Part shown: piece by piece, positions 1 to 11,306 of the stretch
How the letters are laid out: each line of letters starts with the position of its first letter
Numbering within the stretch: the stretch's first letter is position 1
NCBI GenBank assembly: GCA_001643675.2
Contig: LSRY02000030.1
Coordinates: forward strand, 1,102,501-1,166,500
From: Monocercomonoides exilis
Taxonomy: Eukaryota > Preaxostyla > Oxymonadida > Polymastigidae
Direction: 5' to 3'
DNA length: 64,000 bases
Notes under the pieces: model-generated
Databases searched by the model: none
Seen by the model: the letters and a program-made list of their open reading frames with translations, nothing else
Told to the model about the DNA's origin: nothing
Translations under genes and position numbers: made by a program

Positions 1-635
1 AACAATTTATCAAAATTAATACTTTAAAAAAAGACCAATATCTATTCATCATTGCTTGCAGCAATGGGTACTGCATTCGATGTTCAAAGCATAAATGAGT
101 TTGAAAATACCACAATTATCTCATCTATGCTCAAAAAATCTCCATTTATCGAATCCGAGAAACCAATATTATGTTTTACAATAAGAATTGACAAGTGACT
201 TGACAGTGACGAAAGTGACAAATTCTTGGAAAGTGATAAAAGATCTGAAAAAGTGACGATCATAAAAATCATTTTCTGACTAGATCAAAATTCTTATCCA
301 AAATTTTAAATTGAAGTCCAAGTTCGGAAAAAAGACTTATTTTTCAAATTTAAAATAAATATTTATGAAAAAAGATATCATATTTTTATTTTCTGAATGG
401 ATTGAGAAGCAGAAAAAAAACTTTTGATCAAATAAAAAAGTGACAAAGTGATTATCAATTTGTCAGTCACTCATGAAAAAAAAGCTCGTCATTGGCGGGG
501 TGACGAGGAGGTTCACTTATAAATAAAACAATTATTTTTTACAGAAATAAAAGCTAAATACTCATGAATAATCAATTTATCTCTTTGATCAAAAAATACC
601 ACAATAGAATTTATGTTTTCGATTTTTGATCTTTT
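1..635. other. AT-rich intergenic DNA
   Basis: I see no convincing coding region here; the short open frames lack start context and coding composition. The stretch is AT-rich with scattered A and T runs. It leads into the inverted-repeat element that begins near 636. Confidence 0.6.
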
Positions 636-1682
636 TTACACCAAAAATAATTCAATTTCGATAATTAATAATTCAATTTCGGAATTAATAATTCAAAATC
701 GAAAAAAAATAATTCAATTTCGGAATCAATAATTCAAAATCGAAAATTAATAATTCGATTTCGAAAAAGAATAATTCAATTTCGAAAATGATTATTTCAA
801 TTTCGTAATTCATTAAAAACTGAAATTTTTAATTTTTCTCGAGAATAAATTTCAGAAAAGTTCAAGTTATTTTTTAAACCAATCAAATTTTATTACTCTA
901 TGAAAACTGTTTTTAAAAAATGAAACAATCAATAAATCAATTTGGGTGATTCTTTTTGAAATCATAACTTTTTTCGGAGTATTGATTTTTCTAGTGTTGT
1001 TTGTCATTGAAAAATGATTTTGTTTTAAAATGGAACGTTTGACACAACTGTTTTAATAATTGAAGTTGAAGCACAAACAAAGATGATGATGCCATTTGTT
1101 AGTGTTTTCACTTCTCTGAGCTTTTTTGTTAATATTTGGTTAAAATTTTTAAACAGAAATTTTTGAATGAAAAATTTTAATTTCAAAAATAATCACCCAT
1201 TTTTAAATTTTTTTTTTCATTTTCGAAAATCATCACTCAAATGATAATAATTTTATAAAAATTCATTCTATTTATTAACTAAATAAAAATAGAAAAAATT
1301 TAATCACGATTATTGAATTATTTCTTTCAATAATGTGATAGTCACATTGGTAAAATTTTGAAGAATATCTGTTTTAAACATGAAAATGAATTTATTTCCT
1401 TTTCAAATTAACTTCAATCAATAAATCTTCATTCAAAATGAAAGAAAATTTTTTAATGAAAATGCAACATTTTTCAATTATTGATAACCAAAATTTGCTG
1501 ATGAGATAAAAATTTAAAGAATTTAAAACCCCAGACACAAGTTATTCATTCCACAAATCAAAAAAATTTCCGTTTCGAATTTGAAATATTTTTTTTCGAA
1601 ATTGAATTATTAATTCCGAAATTGTATTATTAATTTTCGAAATTGAATTATTTTTTTCGAATTAGAATTATTTTTGGTGTAA
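636..1682. mobile_element. Foldback/MITE-like element with TTACACC termini (family A)
   Basis: The left end reads TTACACCAAAAATAATTCAA and the right end is its reverse complement, ending GGTGTAA at 1682. The left arm (about 636-815) is a run of degenerate short units built on AATTCAATTTCG and AATTCAAAATCG. The right arm (about 1570-1682) repeats the same units in reverse. No transposase frame is present, so this looks non-autonomous. A second TIR element (943-1199) sits inside it. The same terminus recurs in the 2215-2713 element. No clear target-site duplication was found. A run of about 22 A follows immediately (about 1690-1711). Confidence 0.6.
943..1199. mobile_element. Small TIR element with TGGGTGATT ends (family B), nested in family A
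   Basis: The left end TGGGTGATTCTTTTTGAAAT pairs with the right end ATTTCAAAAATAATCACCCA, giving 257 bp. The subterminal CATAACTTTTTTCGG motif is shared with the 40,621-40,882 copy, and a related terminus occurs at 63,311-63,520. It has no coding capacity. The flanks are TT on both sides rather than the TA seen at the other two copies, so the insertion site may have mutated. Confidence 0.6.
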
Positions 1683-1815
1683 TGATCACAAAAAAAAAAA
1701 AAAAAAAAAAACTACCCACATTAACTTATTGTGAAAGTGCTATTCTATTGTTTGTTTGTTTATAAATAGAATTAAGAATTAGGAATGAGTTCGTTTTTTT
1801 GTATTTATCAATATA

Positions 1816-2177
1816 CAGATATCGCAGAAAATACCGGACAAGATCGATATCTCAATTACCGCAAGAGGAATAATTCTGACAATTTTCCTTAAAATATAGC
1901 TCATCAATACAAACTCACACGTCATACAAGACTTTCATGACTTCTTCGTTTATACTCAGAAAATAATAATAATTATTATTATCTCGGAGAAATAGGATTT
2001 TGAGTATCTCCGAAATTTTAATAATAATTTTCTCTGAGCACAAATGAAGCTATTTTGAAAGTTTTGTATATTAAATGAGTTTGCATTGATAAGATATATT
2101 TTGAGGAAAATTGTCAGAATTTTTCCTCTTGCGGTAATAGAGAAATCAATATTGTCCGGTAATTTGTGCGATATCTG
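1816..2177. mobile_element. CAGATATCGC-type TIR element with TA target site (family C)
   Basis: The two arms (about 1816-1905 and 2092-2177) are near reverse complements and begin CAGATATCGCA. TA flanks both sides (1814-1815 and 2178-2179). A CAG start with a TA duplication is the habit of Tc1/mariner-like elements. The element is 362 bp with no transposase, so it is a MITE by structure. Related copies lie near 9,343-9,640 and 10,141-10,480. Confidence 0.7.
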
Positions 2178-2214
2178 TATCATTCATTAAAAAAACCACT
2201 TCAAAAATAATCTC

Positions 2215-2713
2215 TTACACCAAAAATTATTCAAAATGAGAATTTTTTCATTCAAAAAAATAAAAATTGCATTCAAAATAATAATTTTGCAAACAAAATG
2301 AAAACTTTTGCGTTCAAAATGGAAAATTTGCAAACAAATTAATAAGTTTTTCAAACGAAACAATAATTTTTACATTCGAAATAAAAATTGCTCAAAACCA
2401 AACAAAATTTTGTTCACTCTCTCAAGAAATTTTGTGAAAATCATTTTTTCACTTTTGAATCAAAAATAATTTAGTGTTGTTTTTATTTTCATGTTCGTTA
2501 AAAAATTTTTTGAAATGTTTTATTTATTCCTGAAATTTTTAATAATTTCAAAAAATTTTTATTCCTGTGAAAATAAAAGAAATTTTCATTTCGAATTCAA
2601 AAATTTTTATTTCGCTTGAAATTTTTTTATTTCGAACGCAAAAATTATTAATTTGAATGAAAAAATTTTTAATTCTATTGCAAAAATTCTCATTTTGAAT
2701 AATTTTTTGTGTA
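2215..2713. mobile_element. Second TTACACC-ended foldback element (family A)
   Basis: The left end TTACACCAAAAATTATTCAA is mirrored by the right end TTGAATAATTTTTTGTGTA. The interior is made of repeated GCATTCAAAAT and GCAAACAAAA-type units on the left and their complements on the right. There is no open frame. The terminus matches the element at 636-1682, while the interior has diverged. Confidence 0.55.
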
Positions 2714-2793
2714 CCTGTTATTAGATAAAAAAATAAAGAGTAAATGTGTTAACGAAGCCTGTTGGAAAGAATAATCCGGATAAAATTCTTTCA

Positions 2794-3288
2794 GGTAAGT
2801 GGGAACAAAACGTACTGTTCAAAATGTTTTTAAAAAAGTAAATGTTCGTTATCAAAATAAGTTATAAGTCCATGTGGGATATATTTACTGGAAAATTTCG
2901 TCTAATTCAAATAATTGAATTGGTGACACATTTTTGAAATTCTTAATCAACAAAACACATGTTTTTTTATCTTTTTTGAAAAATAAAACCCTAATCAGTG
3001 ATTTAGGTTCCTATTATAATTAATATTATACCCTAATTCACTCGTTGTGAAGGAATTGAAACCAATAGCCTCTCTTAAACCTAATTAGAAATTTTGAGAA
3101 ATAGTATTATTTGGGTTTGATCATAGATTTTTTGATGAAAAAGGCGATTATTTATCGCTTGAATTTTGAATCGAAAATGAATGTTTCAATTTTATTGATT
3201 GCTTTGTATTTATTTAGTCTTGCTTTTTTTTAGAAATAAAACTTTCTTTGTGTTATTTTTTGAACAGTACGTTTTGTTCCCATTCACC
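2794..3288. mobile_element. 495-bp TIR element with 8-bp target duplication (family D)
   Basis: The left terminus reads GGTAAGTGGGAACAAAACG and the right terminus, reverse-complemented, reads GGTGAATGGGAACAAAACG. The match continues through a shared CGTACTGTTCAAAA. TTCTTTCA occurs immediately outside both ends (2786-2793 and 3289-3296), a clean 8-bp target duplication. Eight-base duplications are typical of hAT-like transposons, but the terminal bases are not the usual hAT consensus. No coding region is inside, so it would need a transposase supplied from elsewhere. Confidence 0.75.
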
Positions 3289-3633
3289 TTCTTTCAATAG
3301 AAAAAACTTATCATTATAAAAATTGGAAAATGAACATGAGGTCTTTGAAAAAAGATTGATCATTTGGCACATAATGAGATTTTTTCTTTTTTGATAATTT
3401 TTAAATTGCGAATAATAAGGAATAAATTGATATTTATAATATTCAGTATATTTTAAGTTACAGAAAAGCAGAGTTGGTTTAAGCATAACTTTGCAAATCA
3501 TTTCTTTTAACATTGAAAGCATAATAATTAAAGATATATAAATGGCTACTGATGCAATGGAAGTTTGAATTGAAATTTCAAATGCAATTTTCAAAATGAT
3601 TTCAAATTTAGAATGTTATATATATTACTACAG
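3289..3633. other. Intergenic / upstream of the kinesin gene
   Basis: This AT-rich stretch should hold the promoter and first exon of the downstream kinesin. An ATG at 3532-3564 begins a short frame (Met-Ala-Thr-Asp-Ala-Met-Glu), but I could not splice it in frame to the exon that opens at 3634. Confidence 0.4.
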
Positions 3634-6600
3634 ACTGGAATGATAAATCATTTAAGCTGAGTTTAAAAAATAAAAGTGTTTTATCTCAATTGAATGTTGA
3701 AAGAATTCGCAAAACATTATCTCAAATGGTAAAAATAGATGCATCAGGTGTGTACGGTTAGTACAAAATTTGAGCTTTCTTTATTTCTTTTTCATGCAAT
3801 TTATAATTGTGCTTATTTTAAAAAATTTTTAACACGAAACATTTTAAGAAATATATTTATCTTACAAGTCTCAGCTTCTTAAGGATGAAGATATTGTCAA
3901 AAATATAACGAATGGACTAACGCCTGTATTTGTTGCATCTTTAAAGGAAAAAGGAGCTCCAATACATGAAAATGAAGATAATTCAAAGTTCTTGGAAAAT
4001 GAGACTTCAAATCATGATGATGCAATTAAAAAATCTCGCAAAGAATCTTTAGATAATATAACATTAAAGACTGAAAGTATAAAGAAATCCATTGAAAAAC
4101 AAGTGGGGCGCCAAATGGGAACAGGATTGAAAGATAATCTAACAAAAGAAAAAGAAGAGTTGGCACTAAATCAGCTGAAAGGCGAATTGAAATTGCTTCG
4201 AATGGAGGCAGAAGAGAAAGAGAAAGCACTTGAGGATTTTATCAATAGGTCGTACGATGCATACACACTTCCGCATCCATTGATTGATCCGATTGTGCAA
4301 ACATCCCCATCATCAGCAAAAACAGCTGGAGTTTATCCGGAAAATTACGCTAAGATTCTTGCGGAGAAGGACGAAAAGCTGCGCAATGAGACAGAGGAGC
4401 AGAAGAGCCGATGGCTTGACGACCGACTGAAGTGGAAGGAGGAGCTGGAGCAGATGGCGAAGGAGCATGCAGAGCGAGAGAGGGAGAAAGTGGGGCGATT
4501 GAAGAGGGAGAGGGAGAAGAAGAGCAGAATGGGGAGTATTAAGAAGGTGCTGGATGTGATGTGCGAGGCAGAAGACAGGAAGGAGAAGGAGATTGAAAAG
4601 CGATGTGAAATTATCAAGATGATGAAGAGAGAAGAAGAGGAGGAGGAGAGAAGGATGGAGAAGAATATGGAGAAGGGAGAACAAAACTTACCAGAAAAAG
4701 CAAGAGAGAAGGCAAATGCAGATAAAGTGGTGGAAATGATAAGGTGTGTGTTTTTTTGAATTTTTTTCCTGAAAGATTAATTGATGATTTGTTTTGGAAT
4801 AAATATATCGAATCATGCTTATTTGAAATGTCTATTGTTATTTGTCCATTCTTTCTATTTTTTTAACTTCAAATTTATTTTTGATTATCAATACAGATCA
4901 CTTGCCCCTTCACAGACAGAAGAAAGAATCAGACAGATAATTCAACAGAAAACAAAAGTGGCGCATATGCAAATGATGGTTTTTATTTAATTTATTTAAT
5001 GAAAAATTATAACATTTATTTATTTCTGTTATAATATTTTTCCCCCGATCATTAATATTTTTATTTAACTGTATTTTTTTCACCCTCCAATTTTGATGCA
5101 ATCTTCAACTCAGATTGACCGACACCGCCAAACAATCACACATTTGGCATCGTTTGCAGCTGAGTGGAGACAGAAAAGGAAAGCGCAGACAGAACTTGTT
5201 GAGGAAAGAAAGGGCAACATTCGTGTGATTGTGAGATGCAGACCGACTTTGAAGGAAGACCCGCTGGTTTGTGCAAATATTGAAAGAGAGAAAAAAATTT
5301 TTGATTATTTAAAAACTGAATTATTTTTCTTTTCTTTTTTTTTTTTATTAATTTCTTTCCTTTTCTGATAAATATTTCAAATTATAATAATTGTTTTCTC
5401 AAATTATTCTCATTTATTTTCTTCCCCATTCTATTTCTAATCCAATCCCCTTTTCCATCTCAGCACACGCCATCCCCTCTCTCTTTCTCCTCTGACACTG
5501 TCAACCTCGCTTCTCCCAACGGCACCCGCACTTTCTCCTTCTTCCGTGTTCTTCCTCCGATCCCTTCCTCCACACAGAAATGCGCTTTCAGTCTTGTTCT
5601 CCCTGTCATCGCCTCTGCTTTCGAAGGGACAAACGGGTGTGTCATTGCGTATGGGCCAACTGGATCCGGAAAGACGTTCACAATCGTCGGCGGAGAGAGG
5701 AAGGGAGAGGAAGGGGTGCTGCCGAGGGCGATGGAGGAGATATTCCGGATGGTCGAGGAGAAGAACAGGGAAGAAAGAATGAAGGCGCAGAAGACGCTGC
5801 AGCAGAAGAGGGAGAATGCGAAGTTTGGAAGGCAGTTTGAAGGAGAAGGAGAAGGAGAAGATGAGGATGAGGATGAATTCAATGATAGCAGAAGCAACGA
5901 TGATTGGATTCACAGCAGATTGGGAAGAAGAAGAAGAGGAAGAGAAGAGGAAAGCGCATTTTCAGATTCAGATTCTTATTTCCCTCCAGTTGCATACAAC
6001 GAGTGGGTTGTTCAGTGCTCGATGGTCGAAATATACCTGACGCACACAATCGACCTTCTCAAGCCATCTCTTAATATGCCTTCTTCCTCTTCCTCTTCCT
6101 CTTCTTCCCCCTTCCCTTCATCATCGCCTTCTTCCACTTTCTCCTCTTCTCTTTCTCCTCGTTCCTTCACTTCATCATCTCCATCACCTTCACTTCAAAG
6201 CCCTTCTTCTCCGTTCTCGTCGCTCCGTCCTTTTTCTTCTCCACTCCCTCCAACTTCTCCAAAACCTTCGTCTTCTCCCGCCGTCTTTCCTTTCACCTCG
6301 CTTTCTCTTCAATCAACAGCCCGCTCATTCTTCCAGGTGCTTCCTTCTTCTCCTTCATCTTTTTCTTCGTACTCTTCGTTTTCTCCTCCTCCTCCTCCTT
6401 CATCTGCCCGCTCTCCTTCTCCATCGAATGCTTCTAGCACGTCATATTCAACAAACATTCGTTCACCTCGTCCTTCATCATCATCTTCTTCTTCTTCTTC
6501 TTCCTCCTCCTCTTCTTCTTCTGTCTTGTCTTCTCTCTCGATCATTCCGCCTTCCTCTCCTCTTTCCATCTCACTCGGCGTTCGTGTGAGTGTCTCGTCC

Positions 6601-7494
6601 TCTTTCGAGGCGATTGAAACGATGCGAATCGGTGAAGGAAACAGACACAAAGCAGAAACAGCGCTGAATGCACACTCGTCGCGCTCGCACTCCATCTTCA
6701 CCATTTGGCTGGGCTCTCAGCGGAAAGAGATGGAGAAAGAAGAAGCGGACTGGAAGAGAGCAGACGAGGAAAGAAGAGGAAGAAGTGCGAGAAAAGGAGA
6801 AGAGAGAAAGAAGAGGCGAGATTACAAAGACGATTCAGATGATCTGCACTTTTCGACAACAGCTTCTGTGTCCTCGCTTATCATCACTCCATCTTCTCCT
6901 TCCCTTCCTCCATCTCCATTCGACCCTTTGTTTCCTTACTCGTCCTCCCCTTCCCCTTCCCCTTCTTCCTCTTCCTCTTCCTCTTCTCCTATCACACCCA
7001 TTTCATCGCTCACCTTCGTTGATCTTGCTGGCAGCGAACGAACAGCTCGCTCGCAATCGTCTGGGCAGCGGCTGAAAGAGGCACAGGCAATCAACAAATC
7101 GCTGGCAGCTCTGGGAGACGTTGTGGCTGCGCTATCTTCGAACGCTGCCTCGTCTTCAGCACGCACTTCACCATCTCAGTCATCTTCTCCTTCTTCATCA
7201 TCTTCATCTTCATCTTCCTATTCTTCCTCCATTTCACCGTCATCATCATCTTCTTCCTCCTCCTCCTCTTCCTCTTCATCCTCTTCACAAACTCCATTTG
7301 TGCCGTATCGCAATTCTCGGCTGACGTATCTTCTGCAGGATGCAATCGGAGGGAAGTCAAAAACTGTGCTATTTGTGAACATATCGCCTGAAATGTGCTG
7401 CTTCGGCGAGACGCTGAATTCGCTGGAGTTTGGCGCCAGAGTGAAGAAAGTGCGGAACAAAATCGGGATGATCGTGAAAGAGGAAAAAGGATGA
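3634..7494 (+). CDS. Kinesin with C-terminal motor (kinesin-14 type), five exons seen
   Basis: A microtubule motor, probably minus-end directed by family. Best exon model: about 3634-3749, 3869-4743, 4897-4978, 5114-5266 and 5464-7494. Every junction is GT-AG and the frame is continuous. The N-terminal half is a charged coiled coil (3869-5200). It runs into the neck/motor junction [12 protein letters not shown] (about 5212-5247), the kinesin-14 arrangement. Motor landmarks in the last exon are the P-loop [12 protein letters not shown] (about 5646-5682), switch [10 protein letters not shown] (about 6667-6693), switch [12 protein letters not shown] (about 7015-7044), and [18 protein letters not shown] (about 7306-7359). 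Long Ser-rich or charged insertions interrupt the motor between P-loop and switch I (about 6079-6560), between the switches (about 6715-7000) and after switch II (about 7140-7290). Nucleotide-binding residues remain intact. The first exon and start codon are unresolved. The gene ends in TGA, 365 bp from the convergent secreted-protein gene. Confidence 0.9.
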
Positions 7495-7858
7495 ACGAAA
7501 TTGTGTTCGCTTTGATTATTCTCGTTTCACGGATAAACATCCACTTCATTATTTCATTTTTTCCGGTATAGTCCTGGAAAGTGTTATATTTATTGCTTTT
7601 TTCTTTTAAAAAATATAATTCCGTTAAACTCTAAAGACTTGTGATGAATTAGTTGATAATATGTCTTTTGGTTTAGTTCTGTTGGAAGTCTTCTTTCAGA
7701 CTTTCACAAATACTGATTTTTTTCCCCCACCTTCCAACAAACAAAAGTGAAGTGTGCATAAAACAAAGAAACTGAAACGGCTCTTGAAATAGGTAGCAGA
7801 AGCATTTCAGCAAAGCGAATCAGAAAGAATGAAATACAGCTGGCAAATCCCAGAATTC
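7495..7858. other. Convergent intergenic spacer
   Basis: The spacer lies between the kinesin stop and the stop of the opposing gene and should contain both 3' ends. I see no further gene or clear structure. The opposing frame stops within AGGTGAG, which also resembles a splice donor, so a further 3' exon of that gene inside this spacer cannot be excluded. Confidence 0.5.
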
Positions 7859-9132
7859 TCACCTTAACCAGCCAATTTTTTCTCTGAGCGTTTTCGGGCG
7901 ATATGAAACACGTGACGTGGAGGCCTTCATCACAATCTCATCATCGTCCTTTTCTTCAGCGGCGTGTGGTAGATAGAGCTGATAAGGCAGTTGTTGCTGC
8001 TGCTGCTGCTGTCGAAGTGCAGGCTGCCGCACAACTGCGAACTGCTGCTGCGGGACGAGTGGTGGGATTGGCTGCTGCTGTGTCTGCTGTTGGATGATGA
8101 TCGGCTGGGCCTGAGGAGGAGGGCAAGGCGGCTGGGCCTGGCTCGATGGAGTGCATTCGATCACAATGGCAGGCGACTGAGAATAGGGCAGGCAGCCATT
8201 TGGTACTGATGCTGCAGATGAAATGGAACCTAAAAATGGATCACGGTTGGTCTCCTGTGTTTGCGTTTGTGGGATTGATGTGGTAATTGTAAGTGGGAGT
8301 GAAGATTGCTGGAAAGTTCTGGTTGGATAAATTGGATCTGTAATTTGAGTTGTTGAAGAGGGAGTTATTACAGTTGTTGCTGGATATGATTGAGAAGTTT
8401 GCGGGTTTCGCGTTGATATTATGATAGTTGGAGAAGATTGATCATATTGAGCAATTGGCCTATGAAATGAATATGGAGCAGCTAATCCTGATGCAACTGG
8501 CTCGTCTGTTGAAATGGCAATAGATTGGGGCTTATATTGTTGATGAATTTGCGGAGACTCCAGCACTGTTATCTGAGTTAATGGAGTTTGCTGCTCAAAT
8601 TGGGATAAACCTTGATAACCATATGGCAACTCACCAAAATAGGGGGACTTGCCACAGTAAGGAATAAATTGAGAAGGAAAATTTACTGGTAAATTTACTC
8701 TAGTCTGAGGAATTGGAGGAGAGCAACTTCCTTCGAAACCAGGAGCAATAAGTCCGTTTTTTTCTGCAGCATATCTTGTTCCTCCTCTTCTCCAACCTGT
8801 TCTTGCTCCATTTGCTCTTCCAGCGCTGTTTAAAAAATTGATAAAAATCAAAATAATTATCATCATAATAAACAAGTAATTATACACCATAAAACATCAG
8901 AAACAGGATCATCAGCATTCATTAAGTCATCAAAGAAAAGGCTCATTAAATCTGGTATTTGCATCAAAATTGGAGCTTGACCATCAAAATGATTACTCAT
9001 AGACAGATCATTATCATCTTGAATTAAATCTACAAGATTTTCAAAGTTTGTAGAAGAAATATTATCTTCAAAATTATTTGCCAAAATGCTTCGTGGTAAA
9101 ACAACAAGTGCTACAAGCAAAAATACGATCAT
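7859..9132 (-). CDS. Secreted Gln/Pro-rich protein, two exons, unknown function
   Basis: Exon 1 is 9132-8888 and exon 2 is 8825-7859, joined across a 62-bp GT-AG intron (8887-8826) that restores a Cys codon. The protein starts at the ATG MIVFLLVALVVLPRSILA, a typical signal peptide with cleavage likely after Ala. An acidic segment follows (NNFEDN to NADDPVSD), then a basic Gly/Arg patch (AGRANGARTGWRRGGTR). The remaining roughly 300 residues are rich in Gln, Pro, Ser and Thr, with poly-Gln near the end. I recognise no domain. A secreted or vesicular protein is an inference from the signal peptide alone. The frame ends at TGA within a possible donor site, so the C-terminus is provisional. Confidence 0.6.
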
Positions 9133-9342
9133 TAAACCCAAGAAAATGGGAAAACATTTTTCTCTACAATTCTAATTTCATGATGGGTGAAAATAAACTA
9201 AATATGGTTGAGATTTTTTATTTTATTTTTCATTTTTCCTATAATATATAGTAAATATTATGTATTTGGAGTTCGCTTACTAATTCTTTCACAAAACACA
9301 AGGCCTGTTAACATTCTTCTTCACAATTTATAAATATAGGGA

Positions 9343-9640
9343 GTGTGCAAAAAATATCGGATAAGATCGATTTCTTAATAACTGCAAGAGAGATTATTCT
9401 GATAATTTTCCTCTGAACATATCTCATTGTTACAAACTCATTTGTTATTCAATAGTGTCATTTCCACTTTATTTGTTCATCCAAGATTTCAGTTACAATT
9501 TATTCCATGAACACAAAATGCTATTTCTCTGAGATTCCAACAATTATTAAAATTTTTGAATTGACAAGAGCATGAAAGTCTGGCATGTCAAATGAGTTTG
9601 CAAAGTGAAGATACACAGATATCGCAAAAAATGCAGGACA
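9343..9640. mobile_element. Rearranged family C copy plus a second left terminus
   Basis: The left part (from about 9343) follows the 1816-2177 element: a CGGATAAGATCGAT block, ACTGCAAGAG, then ATAATTTTCC and ATATCTCAT. The right part retains AAATGAGTTTGCA near 9590. The expected right terminus is missing. Instead a new forward CAGATATCGCAAAAAATGC end appears at about 9612-9632, suggesting one copy inserted against or recombined with another. Confidence 0.5.
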
Positions 9641-9664
9641 TGTGTCATTATTTTTGAAATCAAA

Positions 9665-9912
9665 TGTCTTTATTTTTTTGTGAAATTCCTTTTGTTTGAT
9701 TTTCTAATAGAACAAAAATTTCATATTTCAATCAAATTTCTTCTCCCACTCACGAAACTTCACTATAATGAAAGCAATATCTTGATAATGCTATCATTAC
9801 CATTTTTGTGAAATTTCGTGAATGAAAACAAAAATATGATCGAAATGTGAAAATTTCATTCTATTCGAAAATTAAACAAAAGGAACTTTTCAAAAAAATT
9901 TGGACATATCTA
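9665..9912. repeat. Palindromic foldback, about 245 bp
   Basis: The left arm includes TTCCTTTTGTTTGATTTTC (near 9683) and CTCACGAAACTTCAC (near 9750). The right arm carries the diverged complements GAAAATTAAACAAAAGGAA (near 9870) and GTGAAATTTCGTGAATG. The arms meet near 9780-9800 with almost no spacer. There is no credible coding frame. Confidence 0.5.
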
Positions 9913-10140
9913 TTTTCGGGAATTGATTTTTCAAAGATTGTTTGCCTTTGGGAAGAGATTTTGCAGACAAGTGTTTTTATTATCACAACTGTTTTATTGT
10001 CAAATGTTATTTCCGAATCAAAGATAAAAATGTCTTCTATAAGTCTTTTCTCTTTTCAATATTCAAAGGTTAATATTCAAGAGGAATTTTTGAACTGAAA
10101 ATTTTGAATGAAAAAATATTCTTTCAAAAATAATCACCCA

Positions 10141-10480
10141 CATCGCAAATAATATTATTCAAAATCGATTTCACAATAACTGCTAGAAAAATAATTTTGA
10201 CAATTTTCCCCAAAATATATCTCATCAATACAAGCTCATTTGAAATATTATACTTTCAAAACTTCCTTATTTGTGCTCGGAGAAAATTATTTTGAAAATC
10301 TTGGAGAAACTCAAAATCCTATTTCCCCGTAATTTTTATCATTGATTTTTTCTGAGCACAAATGAAGCTATTTTAAAAAACTTGTTTATCAATTGAGTTA
10401 ATATTGATGAGATATATTTTGAGGAAAATTGTCAGAATTATTCCTCTTGTTGTTATTGTGAAATTGATCTCATCATGTTT
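10141..10480. mobile_element. Third copy of the CAGATATCGC-type element (family C)
   Basis: The left arm carries AAAATCGATTTCACAATAAC and GACAATTTTCC. The right arm carries GGAAAATTGTCAGAATTATT and TTGTTATTGTGAAATTGAT. Both match the arms of the 1816-2177 element, and the internal AGCACAAATGAAGCTATTTT block is also shared. The outermost terminal bases have decayed. A CAAAAATAATCACCCA terminus of family B lies immediately to the left (about 10,120-10,136). Confidence 0.6.
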
Positions 10481-10700
10481 TTCTTTTTTCACAATCAATA
10501 AATCAAGTGGTTTTATTATCAACATAAGTGGAAATTATTTTTCATCAATTCTTATTGGTTATTGAAAGATTTTTTGTATTTAACTTTTTCACGCTGTATT
10601 TGTCGATGAACAAATGATAAAAAAACAATACAAACAATTATCCTTGCTGTTTCCAATTTTTTTGATAGGATTTCTATAAAAAATTAAAAAATAAAATAAA

Positions 10701-11052
<352 letters not shown>

Positions 11053-11306
11053 AAAACGAACCAACAAAAAGTTATTAGTAAGATCAAAAAGAAACAAAAG
11101 ATTTTCTTTTCTGTCTTCATTCAATCAATACTTGCGGCTTCTTCGCAATATCTTTTACAATTCATTTTTATTAAGCAAAAATTTAACAGTTTGTGTTGCG
11201 AACATTTTTGAACCGCAAGATAATCAATGTTGTTTGTTTTTATCTTTTATTTTGTTTCTTGTCAAATTTTGCCCTTCTTTTTGAAAATTTTTTTGCAATA
11301 AGCAGA

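Noticed and set aside
3253-3594. A 113-residue minus-strand frame near the kinesin 5' region
   Set aside because: It runs across the boundary of the 2,794-3,288 element and its target duplication, with AT-driven composition.
5437-5913. Two overlapping minus-strand frames opposite the kinesin P-loop exon
   Set aside because: The plus-strand frame carries the conserved motor motifs; these are antisense shadows.
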